Source: Streptomyces albogriseolus | GTDB taxonomy: Bacteria; Actinomycetota; Actinomycetes; Streptomycetales; Streptomycetaceae | Assembly: GCA_014650475.1 (NCBI GenBank) | Contig: BMVA01000007.1 | Coordinates: 186,001 to 250,000 of the forward strand | Direction: 5' to 3' | DNA length: 64,000 nt | Shown here: positions 8,902 to 19,962 of the stretch, piece by piece | How the letters are laid out: every line of letters starts with the position of its first letter | Numbering within the stretch: the stretch's first letter is position 1 | Made by a program: the position numbers and the translations under genes | The notes under the pieces: model-generated | What the model was told of the DNA's origin: nothing | Seen by the model: only the letters and a program-made list of their open reading frames with translations | Databases searched by the model: none

Positions 8902-9912
8902 TCAGCCGGCCCGGTGCACCACGGCGTCGCACAGTTCGACGAGCGCCGACTTGGCGGGGCCGTCGGGCAGCGGGGCGAGCGCGGCGCGCGCCTCCTCGGC
9001 GTAGCGCACGGTGTCCCGGCGGGCCTGGTCCAGCGCGGGGTGGGCGCGCAGCAGGCGCAGCGCCTCGGCGTGCCGGGCGTCGTCGGTGAGGTCGGAGTCG
9101 AGCAGCTCGCACAGGGCGAGGTCCTCGGCGAGGCCCAGCCGGGCCGCCCGCTCGCGCAGCCGCAGCACGGGCAGGGTGGCGATGCCCTCGCGCAGGTCGG
9201 TGCCGGGGGTCTTGCCCGACTCGTGGGAGTCGGAGGCGATGTCGAGGACGTCGTCGGCGAGCTGGAAGGCGACGCCGAGCCGCTCGCCGTACTGGGTGAG
9301 GACGTCGACGACCGTCTCGTCGGCGCCGGACATCATCGCGCCGAACCGGCAGGAGACGGCGACGAGGGAGCCGGTCTTGCCGCCGAGCACGTCCAGGTAG
9401 TGGTCGACCGGGTCGCGGCCGTCCTGCGGGCCCGCGGTCTCCAGGATCTGGCCGGTGACCAGCCGCTCGAACGCCTCGGCCTGCACCCGCACGGCCTCCG
9501 GGCCGAGGTCGGCCAGGATGTGCGAGGCGCGGGCGAAGAGGAAGTCGCCGGTGAGCACGGCGACCGAGTTGCCCCAGCGGGCGTTCGCGCTCGCGACCCC
9601 GCGCCGCACCTCGGCGTCGTCCATCACGTCGTCGTGGTACAGCGTGGCCAGGTGGGTGAGCTCCACCACGACGGCCGACGGCACGATGCCGGGCGCGTAG
9701 GGGTCCCCGAACCGGGCGGAGAGCATGACGAGCAGCGGGCGGAACCGCTTGCCGCCGGCCCGCACCAGGTGCTGGGCGGCCTCCGTGATGAACGGCACCG
9801 CGCTCTTGGTGGCTTCGAGCAGTCCTTCCTCGACAGCCGTCAATCCGGCCTGGACATCGGCTTCCAGAGCCTGGTCCCGCACGCTCAGCCCGAACGGCCC
9901 GACGACGGTCAC
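8902..9912 (-). CDS. Long-chain polyprenyl diphosphate synthase
   Basis: 336 aa trans-prenyltransferase that elongates allylic diphosphates with isopentenyl diphosphate, most likely making the menaquinone side chain. Both aspartate motifs are intact: DDVMD near residues 94-98 and DDVLD near 219-223, with the substrate-binding 'GGKRFRP' near 53-59. Small residues before the first Asp motif (A89, T90) fit a long-chain product enzyme rather than a farnesyl synthase. A GTG start at 9912 is preceded by GGAG at seven bases. Menaquinone genes (menG, mqnC) and the nuo operon in the same window fit this role. The exact chain length cannot be read from sequence. Confidence 0.88.
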   Translation of the reverse strand: MTVVGPFGLSVRDQALEADVQAGLTAVEEGLLEATKSAVPFITEAAQHLVRAGGKRFRPLLVMLSARFGDPYAPGIVPSAVVVELTHLATLYHDDVMDDAEVRRGVASANARWGNSVAVLTGDFLFARASHILADLGPEAVRVQAEAFERLVTGQILETAGPQDGRDPVDHYLDVLGGKTGSLVAVSCRFGAMMSGADETVVDVLTQYGERLGVAFQLADDVLDIASDSHESGKTPGTDLREGIATLPVLRLRERAARLGLAEDLALCELLDSDLTDDARHAEALRLLRAHPALDQARRDTVRYAEEARAALAPLPDGPAKSALVELCDAVVHRAG

Positions 9913-10430
9913 GAGGGGTCTCCTGTCTGCTGGTGTCTGCTGGCGGTTACACGGTTTGTCGATAGGTCGCTGCCACCACTCGAGTCAGCGTATCCGGTCG
10001 TGTTTCGATCACCGCCAGGGCCCGGGGTCTCAAGCAGGGCGATACGGGATCAGAAGCGGAGTGTTTTTGATCGGCTGATAACAACGGACATACCTCTGTT
10101 TCCCGGACACAGCGACCCGTGAACCATCCTGCCCCACCTCTGAGTCCGATTTGCCGCCATTGATGCGCCAATTCCCCTTGGCCGCAAATGCTCTCGCGGC
10201 CGCCGTCCCGTGAGGTGAGTCACGCGCACGCCGGCCTCCGGGCCACCCTCGCGCAGGCCCGTCCTCCCGCTGCGGGCAACGGAGTTGAGTCTTGGCGACC
10301 GCAAAGGATCAAGCACGCAAAACCGCCCATCCCAAGATCAAACGGTGCCTTGTGTGATCGTCGCACTTGTTCCCGACATGTGCTCTCGCATACGTTCCGG
10401 GCCTGCCGGGTGGACGCCTAGTCCTGCCGC
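9913..10430. other. Intergenic region with divergent promoters
   Basis: About 520 bases between the polyprenyl synthase and the riboswitch. It is less GC-rich than the flanks. I find no convincing gene. It must hold the promoters of the minus-strand synthase and of the plus-strand leader/hydrolase transcript, but no clear -35/-10 pair stands out. Confidence 0.5.
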
Positions 10431-10598
10431 CACCCGCATCACACCCGACGACCAACTCACGCACGGCAGGAGCGGGGGACCCAGGTAAGCCGCCGTACCG
10501 GACACGCGCCGGGACGGCTCGGGGTGAAGCCATGCCCGCAGGGGCACGGCCGGGCACTCTCCCGCCCGAACCCGACAGCTCACCTCGCAGGCGTAGGA
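10431..10598 (+). promoter_or_regulatory. ydaO/yuaA-type cyclic di-AMP riboswitch
   Basis: The leader of the transglycosylase gene carries the conserved blocks of the actinobacterial ydaO class: GGGGGACCCA at 10474-10483, CGGGGTGAAGCC at 10520-10531 and CGAACCCGACAGCTCACC at 10567-10584 followed by the GCAGGCGT end block. ydaO RNAs bind cyclic di-AMP and in Streptomyces and other Actinobacteria precede cell-wall hydrolase genes (established for rpfA of S. coelicolor). Binding of the ligand usually turns expression off. Boundaries are approximate. A covariance-model search with Rfam RF00379 would settle it. Confidence 0.85.
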
Positions 10599-10611
10599 GA
10601 GGAACCCAGAC

Positions 10612-11085
10612 ATGCGCGCTTTCGCCTCGCCCCGCCGCCTCGTCCGCACCCTCGCCGTCGCCGGCACCGGTGTCGCCGTGGTCGCGCTGCCGCTGTTCGG
10701 CGCCACCAGCGCCTCCGCGGCCCCCACGACCCAGGCCACCACCGCCGCCTCCACGACCGCGTACCCGGACAACCTCGACGGCTGGATCCGCGAGGCGATG
10801 GACGTCATGGCGCAGAACGGCATACCCGGCTCCTACGACGCCATCCACCGCAACATCATGCGGGAGTCGTCCGGCAACCCGGCCGCCATCAACCTGTGGG
10901 ACTCCAACGCCGCGAAGGGCACCCCGTCGAAGGGCCTGCTCCAGGTCATCGACCCGACCTTCCAGGCGTACCACGTGCCCGGCACCGCCTTCGACCCGTT
11001 CGACCCGGTCGCCAACATCGCCGCGGCCTGCAACTACGCCGCCGACCGCTACGGCTCGATCGACAACGTCTTCGGCGCGTACTGA
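10612..11085 (+). CDS. Secreted lytic transglycosylase (SLT domain)
   Basis: 157 aa. Residues 1-37 form a signal peptide ending near 'TSASA'. The mature part is one small SLT/lysozyme-like domain, with the likely catalytic glutamate E85 in 'NIMRESSGNP' and the following 'GLLQVI' motif and 'DPVANIAAACNYA' helix. It would cleave the glycan strands of peptidoglycan during germination or growth. GGAGAGGA precedes the ATG by about eight bases. Its ydaO leader ties hydrolase synthesis to cyclic di-AMP. The 3' end overlaps the convergent HAD gene by 37 bases, so each transcript is antisense to the other's tail. Confidence 0.9.
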   Translation: MRAFASPRRLVRTLAVAGTGVAVVALPLFGATSASAAPTTQATTAASTTAYPDNLDGWIREAMDVMAQNGIPGSYDAIHRNIMRESSGNPAAINLWDSNAAKGTPSKGLLQVIDPTFQAYHVPGTAFDPFDPVANIAAACNYAADRYGSIDNVFGAY

Positions 11086-11921
11086 GCCGACCTCTGACGG
11101 CCCAGCCCGGCCGTCTGCCCGAACAGTCGCTCGAGGACGACGGCCACGCCGTCGTCCTCGTTCGACAGGGTGACCTCGTCGGCCACCGCCTTCAGCTCGG
11201 GGTGCGCGTTGGCCATGGCGACGCCGTGGCCCGCCCACCGGAACATGGGGACGTCGTTCGGCATGTCCCCGAAGGCGATCGTGTCCTCGGGGCGCAGCCC
11301 CAGGTGCTCGGCGGCCAGCGCCAGACCGGTCGCCTTGGTCACCCCGCACGGCTGGAGCTCCACCGTGCCCGGCCCCGACATCGTGACCGTGGCCAGCGAG
11401 CCGACCACGGACCGGGCCGCCGCCGCCAGCGCGTCGTCCGACAGCTCCGGGTGACGCAGCAGCACCTTGCTGATCGGCCGCGCCCACAGGTCGTCGCGCC
11501 GTTCCGCCCGCACCGACGGAAGCGTCGGGTGCGGCATCCGGTAGCCCGGCTCGATCAGCGTCAGCCCGTCGACCCCGTCCTGGTCGACCGCGGCGTACAC
11601 CTCCCCCACCTCGGCCTCGATCTTGCCGAGCGCGGTCTCCGCCAGCTCCCGGTCCAGCCGGACCGACCACAGCATCCGCCGCGCGGCGGCGTCGTAGACC
11701 TGCGCGCCCTGTCCGCACACCGCGAGCCCCGTACAGCCGAGGTCGTCGAGCAGCGACCGCACTCTGGGGGCCGGGCGGCCCGTCACCACGAGGTGCCGGA
11801 CACCGGCCCGCTCGGCCCGGGCGAGGGCGGCGAGGGAGCGGTCGGAAAGGGTGTCGTCACCGCGCAGCAGCGTCCCGTCCAGGTCGGTGGCGATGAGAGA
11901 ACAATCGGTGGGTGCGGCCAT
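11049..11921 (-). CDS. HAD-superfamily (Cof-type) hydrolase
   Basis: 290 aa phosphatase-like protein of HAD subfamily IIB. Motif I 'ATDLDGTLL' gives the nucleophile D13 and acid/base D15; 'VVTGRP' is motif II; 'SKVLLRHPE' carries the motif III lysine; 'IAFGDMPNDVPMF' is motif IV with the metal ligands. The central part is the C2 cap domain. Family members dephosphorylate sugar phosphates or flavin/pyridoxal cofactors; the substrate here is not predictable. Converges on and overlaps the transglycosylase gene. Confidence 0.88.
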   Translation of the reverse strand: MAAPTDCSLIATDLDGTLLRGDDTLSDRSLAALARAERAGVRHLVVTGRPAPRVRSLLDDLGCTGLAVCGQGAQVYDAAARRMLWSVRLDRELAETALGKIEAEVGEVYAAVDQDGVDGLTLIEPGYRMPHPTLPSVRAERRDDLWARPISKVLLRHPELSDDALAAAARSVVGSLATVTMSGPGTVELQPCGVTKATGLALAAEHLGLRPEDTIAFGDMPNDVPMFRWAGHGVAMANAHPELKAVADEVTLSNEDDGVAVVLERLFGQTAGLGRQRSAQYAPKTLSIEP

Positions 11922-12185
11922 GATCAGAGAATACGGAGAAGAGGACCGTCCGATTCACCGCGCCCGTATGCCCTCGCATTGGGTGCGATTTGCCTTCTTG
12001 TGCCGACGGATCGCGACCGGTTGAGACCTGTTTTCCCTTTTGACCGTTACACGGTGCGCTCCACCGGACCCGGGCCCCGTGAGTCGTCCCTCATATCAGG
12101 AGCCCCCCGGGACGCGACCCCGTAACGTGTGGCACGGCCACGGACACGTGGCGCACCCGCGCACACGAAAGCGAGGCAGCACCCG

Positions 12186-13400
12186 ATGCCCCCCTTCGAT
12201 GTCCCCGAGGGCGACCCCTTCGGCCCGCACAACCTGCCGTACGGCGTCTTCTCGCTCCCCGGTTCGACGGAGCGCACCGTGGGCGTCCGGCTGGGCGACC
12301 ACGTCCTCGACGCCGGCGCGGCGGCACACGCCCTGGGCTCCCCCTACGCCTCCCTGCTCGCCCGCCCGACCCTCAACCCGCTGCTGGCGGCGGGCCGTAC
12401 GGCCTGGTCGGACGTGCGCCGCGCGCTCACCGCGTGGGTGACGGTCCCGGCACACCGGGAGACCGTCGGGCCCTTCTTCCACCCGCTGTCCGAGGTGACC
12501 CTCCATCTGCCGTTCGAGGTCGCGGACTACGTCGACTTCTACGCCTCGGAGAACCACGCGCGGAACGTCGGGCAGATCTTCCGCCCCGACGCCGCCGACT
12601 CCCTGACCCCCAACTGGAAGCACCTGCCGATCGGTTACCACGGGCGCTCCGGCACCGTCGTGGTGTCCGGCACCGACGTGGTGCGGCCTTCGGGGCAGCG
12701 CAAGGCGCCCGCCGACGCCGCCCCCGTCTTCGGCCCGTCGGTGCGGCTGGACATCGAGGCCGAGGTCGGCTTCGTCGTCGGCGTCCCGTCCGAGCAGGGC
12801 CGGCCCGTGCCGCTGAGCGCCTACCGCGACCACGTCTTCGGCCTGTGCCTGCTCAACGACTGGTCCGCACGCGACATCCAGGCCTGGGAGTACGTGCCCC
12901 TCGGCCCGTTCCTCGGCAAGTCCTTCGCCACCTCGGTGTCGGCGTGGATCACCCCGCTGGACGCCCTGGACGAAGCCCGCGTCGCCCCGCCCGACCGCAC
13001 CCACGGCCTCCTGCCGTACCTGGACGACTCCGGCGAGGAGCCCGGCGGTTACGACCTGCGCATCACCGTGACGATCAACGGTCACACCGTCTCCGAGTGC
13101 CCCTTCTCCACCATGTACTGGACGGCCGCCCAGCAGCTCGCCCACATGACGGTGAACGGCGCCTCCCTGCGCACCGGCGACCTCTACGGCTCCGGCACGG
13201 TCAGCGGCCCCGCCGAACGGGAGCGCGGCTCCCTGCTGGAGCTGACCTGGAACGGCCGCGACCCGCTCGAACTCCCCGACGGCAAGCGGACGTTCCTGGA
13301 GGACGGCGACGTGGTGACGCTGTCCGCCTGGGCGCCGGGACCGGACGGGGTGCGCGTGGGCCTCGGCGAGGTGACGGGACGAGTGGTCCCCGCGTCCTGA
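12186..13400 (+). CDS. fahA: Fumarylacetoacetase
   Basis: 404 aa enzyme that hydrolyses fumarylacetoacetate to fumarate and acetoacetate, the last step of tyrosine degradation. An N-terminal domain (about 1-110) is followed by the FAH domain. 'DYVDFYASENHARNVG' holds the metal-binding Asp and the region of the catalytic His, 'IGYHGR' is the substrate-binding turn, and 'LCLLNDWSARDIQAWEY' holds further metal ligands and a glutamate. Length is normal for the family. The ATG at 12186 starts where family homology begins and has GAGG upstream. No other tyrosine-degradation gene is beside it. Confidence 0.93.
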   Translation: MPPFDVPEGDPFGPHNLPYGVFSLPGSTERTVGVRLGDHVLDAGAAAHALGSPYASLLARPTLNPLLAAGRTAWSDVRRALTAWVTVPAHRETVGPFFHPLSEVTLHLPFEVADYVDFYASENHARNVGQIFRPDAADSLTPNWKHLPIGYHGRSGTVVVSGTDVVRPSGQRKAPADAAPVFGPSVRLDIEAEVGFVVGVPSEQGRPVPLSAYRDHVFGLCLLNDWSARDIQAWEYVPLGPFLGKSFATSVSAWITPLDALDEARVAPPDRTHGLLPYLDDSGEEPGGYDLRITVTINGHTVSECPFSTMYWTAAQQLAHMTVNGASLRTGDLYGSGTVSGPAERERGSLLELTWNGRDPLELPDGKRTFLEDGDVVTLSAWAPGPDGVRVGLGEVTGRVVPAS

Positions 13401-13551
13401 CCCCACCGGCCCTACCGCACCGCACAACCACGCTGACTCGCACCGCCCTTCGCCGTCATACTGGGCGTCGGGCGGTGCGTCGTTCCGTCACGCCGCGCGC
13501 CCGCCGCACGTCCCCGAGCCGCTTCTTCCGACAGGATCCGGAGCCCGTGGC

Positions 13552-14490
13552 ATGACGTACTGCCTGCTCCTGCTGAGCGTGGTCGCCGTGACCGCCGCCG
13601 TGCCCGTCCCCCGCGCGCTCACCCGGACGAAGTGGCCGGAACGGGAGCCGGTCGTCGCCCTGTGGGTGTGGCAGTGCCTGGTCGCCACCGTGCTGCTGTG
13701 CTGTCTGACCGCCCTGGCGCTGGGCGCCGCCGCCGTCTTCGGCACCGTCCGCGCCCAGCTGTTCGCGCCGGCGCCGCCCGCCGTGACCGCCGCCTACGAC
13801 CTCTCGCACGCCTCGCCCTGGACGACCGTCCTCACCGTGCTGCTGGCCTGCGGCGCCGCCTGGACCACGGCGGTGCTCGGCCGCGAGCTGGTCGAGGCCC
13901 GCCGCCGACGTGCCCGCGCCCGGGCGCATCTGCGGGACCGCGCGCCCGACCTGCCCGCGGGGCTTCCCGAGGGGCGGGGGCCGCTGCTGGTGCTGGAGGA
14001 GGAGTACCCCGACGCCTGGTGGATGCCGGGCAGCCCGCCCCAGCTGATCGTCACGACCGGCGCGCTGCAGCGGCTCACGGACCATCAGCTCGACGCGGTC
14101 CTCACCCACGAGCGCGGTCACGCCCGGGCCCGCCACGACTGGCTGCTGCATCTGTCGGCGGCGCTGGCGGCCGGCTTTCCGCGCGTCCCGCTGTTCGCCC
14201 ACTTCTGCGAGCAGACCCACCGTCTGGTGGAGCTGTCCGCCGACGACACGGCCTCCCGCCGCTGCGGGCATCTGACCACCGCGCTGGCGCTGATCGAGCT
14301 CAACCAGCACCGGGGCGTGCTGTCCTGCTCCTCCAGCCACCGGCTGCTCGGCGAGCGCGTCGACCGCCTGCTGGAGCCGCCCCCGCGACTGGGCCGCCGT
14401 CACCGCGCCCTGACCACGGCGGCGGCGTCGCTGGTGCCGCTCGTCCCGCTGCTCATCACCTTCGCACCGGGGCTGACGGCGCTCCCGTAG
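13552..14490 (+). CDS. M56-family membrane metallopeptidase
   Basis: 312 aa integral membrane protease. Three hydrophobic segments fall in the first 110 residues and one at the C-terminus. The zinc motif HERGH is at about 186-190, and 'ELSADDTA' about 40 residues later supplies the third ligand. M56 proteins related to BlaR1/MecR1 are often paired with a BlaI-like repressor, but no such partner lies here. Many streptomycete M56 proteases are orphans of unknown target. Ends 38 bases before the convergent recQ. Confidence 0.85.
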   Translation: MTYCLLLLSVVAVTAAVPVPRALTRTKWPEREPVVALWVWQCLVATVLLCCLTALALGAAAVFGTVRAQLFAPAPPAVTAAYDLSHASPWTTVLTVLLACGAAWTTAVLGRELVEARRRRARARAHLRDRAPDLPAGLPEGRGPLLVLEEEYPDAWWMPGSPPQLIVTTGALQRLTDHQLDAVLTHERGHARARHDWLLHLSAALAAGFPRVPLFAHFCEQTHRLVELSADDTASRRCGHLTTALALIELNQHRGVLSCSSSHRLLGERVDRLLEPPPRLGRRHRALTTAAASLVPLVPLLITFAPGLTALP

Positions 14491-14528
14491 CGGGGCGGCC
14501 GGGCCGGCCGTGGGTGCGGCCCGGGGGC

Positions 14529-16547
<2,019 letters not shown>

Positions 16548-16671
16548 CGTCCCGTCCCCCGCGGCCGTACCTCGGCCACTGCGTCCACCATAGGCGTCCG
16601 GACCGACAGCCCCCGGAGTTGTCCACAGGCCCGCACGGAACGCACCGGTCCTGTGCGGAACGCGACCGGGA

Positions 16672-16719
16672 ACGACCGTGGCCCGGTACCCCCGCGCGGG
16701 GGTACCGGGCCACGGTCGT
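16672..16719. terminator. Perfect 48-base palindrome ending the nuo operon
   Basis: Two 24-base arms are perfectly complementary with no spacer (left arm begins ACGACCGTGGCCCGG; right arm ends CCACGGTCGT). It lies 17 bases past the nuoN stop and 124 bases before the recQ start. There is no U-tract, as is common for GC-rich actinobacterial terminators. It probably insulates recQ from nuo transcription. Confidence 0.75.
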
Positions 16720-16736
16720 GCGTCCGGCGGGGTGCG

Positions 16737-18389
16737 TCAGCGGACGAACACCCCCGCGTCCCCGGCCAGGTCCAGGAAGTACTGCGGCGCCACACCGAGC
16801 ACCACCGTGACCGCCACGCCGACCGCGATCGCCGTCATCGTCAGCGGCGACGGCACCGCGACGGTCGGGCCCTCCGGGCGCGGCTCGCTGAAGAACATCA
16901 GCACGATGACGCGGATGTAGAAGAACGCCGCGACCGCCGACGAGATCACACCCACCACGACCAGCGGGATCGCCCCGCCCTCCGCCGCCGCCTTGAACAC
17001 GGCGAACTTCCCGGCGAAGCCGGAGGTCAGCGGAATGCCCGCGAAGGCCAGCAGGAACACCGCGAACACCGCGGCGACCAGCGGGGAGCGCCGGCCCAGG
17101 CCCGCCCAGCGGGACAGGTGCGTCGCCTCGCCGCCCGCGTCCCGCACCAGCGTGACGACGGCGAAGGCGCCGATCGTCACGAAGGAGTAGGCCGCCAGAT
17201 AGAACAGCACCGACGAGATGCCCGACGGCGTGGCCGCGATGACACCCGCGAGGATGAAGCCCGCGTGCGCGATCGACGAGTACGCCAGCAGGCGCTTGAT
17301 GTCGGTCTGGGTGATCGCCACGATCGCGCCGGCCAGCATGGTGACGATGGCGACGCCCCACATGACCGGCCGCCAGTCCCAGCGCAGGCCCGGCAGCACC
17401 ACGTACAGCAGACGCAGCAGGGCGCCGAAGGCCGCGACCTTGGTGGCCGCCGCCATGAACCCGGTGACCGGGGTGGGCGCGCCCTGGTAGACGTCGGGCG
17501 TCCACATGTGGAAGGGCACCGCGCCGACCTTGAACAGCAGGCCCATCACCAGCAGCGCGGCGCCGATCAGCAGCAGCGCGTCGTTGCCCATGGTGTCGGC
17601 GAGCGCCGGGGTGACCTCCGGCACCGTGCCGTCGACGACCTGCGCGATCGTCGCGTACGACATGGAGCCCGCGTAGCCGTAGAGCAGGGCGATGCCGAAC
17701 AGCGTGAACGCGGAGGCGAACGCACCGAGCAGGAAGTACTTGACCGCCGCCTCCTGCGACATCAGCCGCTTGCGCCGGGCCAGCGCGCACAGCAGGTACA
17801 GCGGGAGGGAGAGGACCTCCAGGGCCACGAACAGCGTCAGCAGGTCGTTGGCCGCCGGGAAGACCAGCATGCCCGCGACCGCGAAGAGCAGCAGCGGGAA
17901 CACCTCGGTGGTGGTGAACCCGGCCTTGACGGCCCGCTTCTCGCTGTCGCTGCCGGGGACGGCCGCGGCCTGCGCGGCGAAGGAGTCGACGCGGTTGCCG
18001 TGCGCCTCCGGATCGAGCCGGCGCTCGGCGAAGGTGAACAGGCCAACCAGCGCCGTCAGCAGGATCGTGCCCTGGAGGAAGAGCGCCGGTCCGTCGACGG
18101 CGATCGCGCCCATGGCGGCGATGCCCGCCTTGGTGGTGGCGTACCCGTCCGCGGCGAGCGCCACGACCGCGGCGAACGCGGCGACCAGCGCGACCACGGA
18201 GACGAACATCTGCGCGTAGTAACGGGACTTGCGCGGCACGAACGCCTCGACCAGCACCCCGACGAGCGCCGCGCCGACGACGATCAGCGTGGGCGCGAGC
18301 TGCCCGTACTCGATCTTGGGTGCGTCGATCTTGGCGATCGGATCGGCCGCGGTTGTCCACAGGCTGTGGACGGCTGCTGTTGCGCTCAC
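16737..18389 (-). CDS. nuoN: NADH-quinone oxidoreductase subunit N
   Basis: 550 aa antiporter-like proton-pumping membrane subunit of complex I. About 14 hydrophobic segments. The charged residues of the proton path are visible in 'FVALEVLSLPLYLLC' (Glu), 'LLFKVGAVPFHMWTPDVYQG' (Lys) and 'TDIKRLLAYSSIAHAGF'. Last gene of the operon. Its GTG start overlaps the nuoM stop by four bases. An Ala/Gly loop after 'RRLDPEAHG' is longer than in Escherichia coli. Confidence 0.97.
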   Translation of the reverse strand: MSATAAVHSLWTTAADPIAKIDAPKIEYGQLAPTLIVVGAALVGVLVEAFVPRKSRYYAQMFVSVVALVAAFAAVVALAADGYATTKAGIAAMGAIAVDGPALFLQGTILLTALVGLFTFAERRLDPEAHGNRVDSFAAQAAAVPGSDSEKRAVKAGFTTTEVFPLLLFAVAGMLVFPAANDLLTLFVALEVLSLPLYLLCALARRKRLMSQEAAVKYFLLGAFASAFTLFGIALLYGYAGSMSYATIAQVVDGTVPEVTPALADTMGNDALLLIGAALLVMGLLFKVGAVPFHMWTPDVYQGAPTPVTGFMAAATKVAAFGALLRLLYVVLPGLRWDWRPVMWGVAIVTMLAGAIVAITQTDIKRLLAYSSIAHAGFILAGVIAATPSGISSVLFYLAAYSFVTIGAFAVVTLVRDAGGEATHLSRWAGLGRRSPLVAAVFAVFLLAFAGIPLTSGFAGKFAVFKAAAEGGAIPLVVVGVISSAVAAFFYIRVIVLMFFSEPRPEGPTVAVPSPLTMTAIAVGVAVTVVLGVAPQYFLDLAGDAGVFVR

Positions 18390-19957
18390 TTGGCCGCCTC
18401 CACCTCGGGCTGGGGGTCCTTCTTCTGTACGTCGGACAAGGTCTGCTTCACCGCCGGGTTCACGACGTCCGTCACGGGCTTGGGGTAGACGCCCAGGAAC
18501 ACCAGCAGCACGACCAGCGGCGCCACCACCGCGATCTCCCGCACCCGCAGGTCGGGCATCGCGGCGACCTCGGGCTTCACCGGACCGGTCATCGTCCGCT
18601 GGTACAGGACGAGGGTGTAGAGCGCGGCGAGCACGATGCCGAAGGTGGCGATGATCCCGATCACCGGGTAGCGCGTGAACGTGCCGACCAGCACCAGGAA
18701 CTCACTGACGAAGGGCGCGAGGCCCGGCAGCGAGAGGGTGGCGAGGCCGCCGATCAGGAAGGTTCCGGCGAGCACCGGCGCGACCTTCTGCACACCGCCG
18801 AAGTCGGCGATGAGCCGCGAGCCGCGCCGGGAGATCAGGAACCCGGCGATCAGCATCAGCACGGCGGTCGAGATGCCGTGGTTGACCATGTAGAGCGTCG
18901 CCCCGGACTGGCCCTGGCTGGTCATCGCGAAGATGCCCATCACGATGAAGCCGAAGTGCGAGATCGAGGCGTAGGCGATCAGCCGCTTGATGTCGCGCTG
19001 GCCGACGGCGAGCAGCGCGCCGTAGATGATGCTGATCACCGCCAGCACCATGATCACCGGCGTCGCCCATGTGCTGGCCTCCGGGAAGAGCTGGAGGCAG
19101 AAGCGGAGCATCGCGAAGGTGCCCACCTTGTCGACCACCGCCGTGATCAGCACGGCCACCGGGGCGGTGGACTCCTGCATGGCGTTGGGCAGCCAGGTGT
19201 GCAGCGGCCACAGCGGCGCCTTCACCGCGAAGGCGAAGAAGAAGCCGAGGAACAGCCAGCGTTCGGTGCTGGTCGCCATCTCCAGCTCGCCGTTGGCGCG
19301 GGCCTGCGCGATCTCGGTGAGGGAGAAGTTCCCCGCGACCACGTACAGCCCGATCACCGCGGCCAGCATGATCAGACCGCCGGCCAGGTTGTAGAGGAGG
19401 AACTTCACCGCCGCGTACGACCGCTGGGTCGCCGCCTTCTCCTCGCCGTGCTCGTGCGCACGGTCCCCGAAGCCTCCGATGAGGAAGTACATCGGGATGA
19501 GCATGGCCTCGAAGAAGATGTAGAAGAGGAAGACGTCGGTGGCCTCGAAGGAGATGATCACCATCGCCTCGACGGCCAGGATCAGGGCGAAGAAGCCCTG
19601 CGTCGGCCGCCACCGCCTGCTGCCCGTCTCCAGCGGGTCGGCGTCGTGCCAGCCCGCCAGCACGATGAACGGGATCAGCAGCGCGGTCAGCGCGATCAGC
19701 GCCACCGCGATGCCGTCGACGCCCAGTTCGTAGCGGACGCCGAAGTCGGCGATCCAGGAGTGGGACTCGGTGAGCTGGTAGCGGTCGCCGTCCGGGTCGA
19801 AGCGGACCAGGACGGTGATCGCCAGGGCGAGTGTGGCCAGCGAGAACAGCAGGGCCAGCCACTTGGCCGCCGTGCGCCGCGCGGCCGGTACGGCGGCCGT
19901 GGCGATCGCCCCGATGGCCGGGAGCGCCGCCGTCGCTGTCAGAAGAGGAAAGGACAT
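18386..19957 (-). CDS. nuoM: NADH-quinone oxidoreductase subunit M
   Basis: 523 aa second antiporter-like subunit. 'FFEAMLIPMYFLIG' holds the essential Glu, and 'FAVKAPLWPLHTWLPNAM' and 'RDIKRLIAYASISHFGF' carry the conserved lysines. The soluble tail ends in 'KKDPQPEVEAAK'. ATG start five bases after nuoL; the stop overlaps nuoN. Confidence 0.97.
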   Translation of the reverse strand: MSFPLLTATAALPAIGAIATAAVPAARRTAAKWLALLFSLATLALAITVLVRFDPDGDRYQLTESHSWIADFGVRYELGVDGIAVALIALTALLIPFIVLAGWHDADPLETGSRRWRPTQGFFALILAVEAMVIISFEATDVFLFYIFFEAMLIPMYFLIGGFGDRAHEHGEEKAATQRSYAAVKFLLYNLAGGLIMLAAVIGLYVVAGNFSLTEIAQARANGELEMATSTERWLFLGFFFAFAVKAPLWPLHTWLPNAMQESTAPVAVLITAVVDKVGTFAMLRFCLQLFPEASTWATPVIMVLAVISIIYGALLAVGQRDIKRLIAYASISHFGFIVMGIFAMTSQGQSGATLYMVNHGISTAVLMLIAGFLISRRGSRLIADFGGVQKVAPVLAGTFLIGGLATLSLPGLAPFVSEFLVLVGTFTRYPVIGIIATFGIVLAALYTLVLYQRTMTGPVKPEVAAMPDLRVREIAVVAPLVVLLVFLGVYPKPVTDVVNPAVKQTLSDVQKKDPQPEVEAAK

Positions 19958-19962
19958 CGGTA

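Noticed and set aside
10351-10366. Crp-like site (TGTGATCGTCGCACTT) before the riboswitch
   Set aside because: Half-site spacing is one base short of the Streptomyces Crp consensus.
14491-14528. Hairpin between the M56 gene and recQ
   Set aside because: GC-rich with several short alternative pairings, but no clear single stem that I could define.
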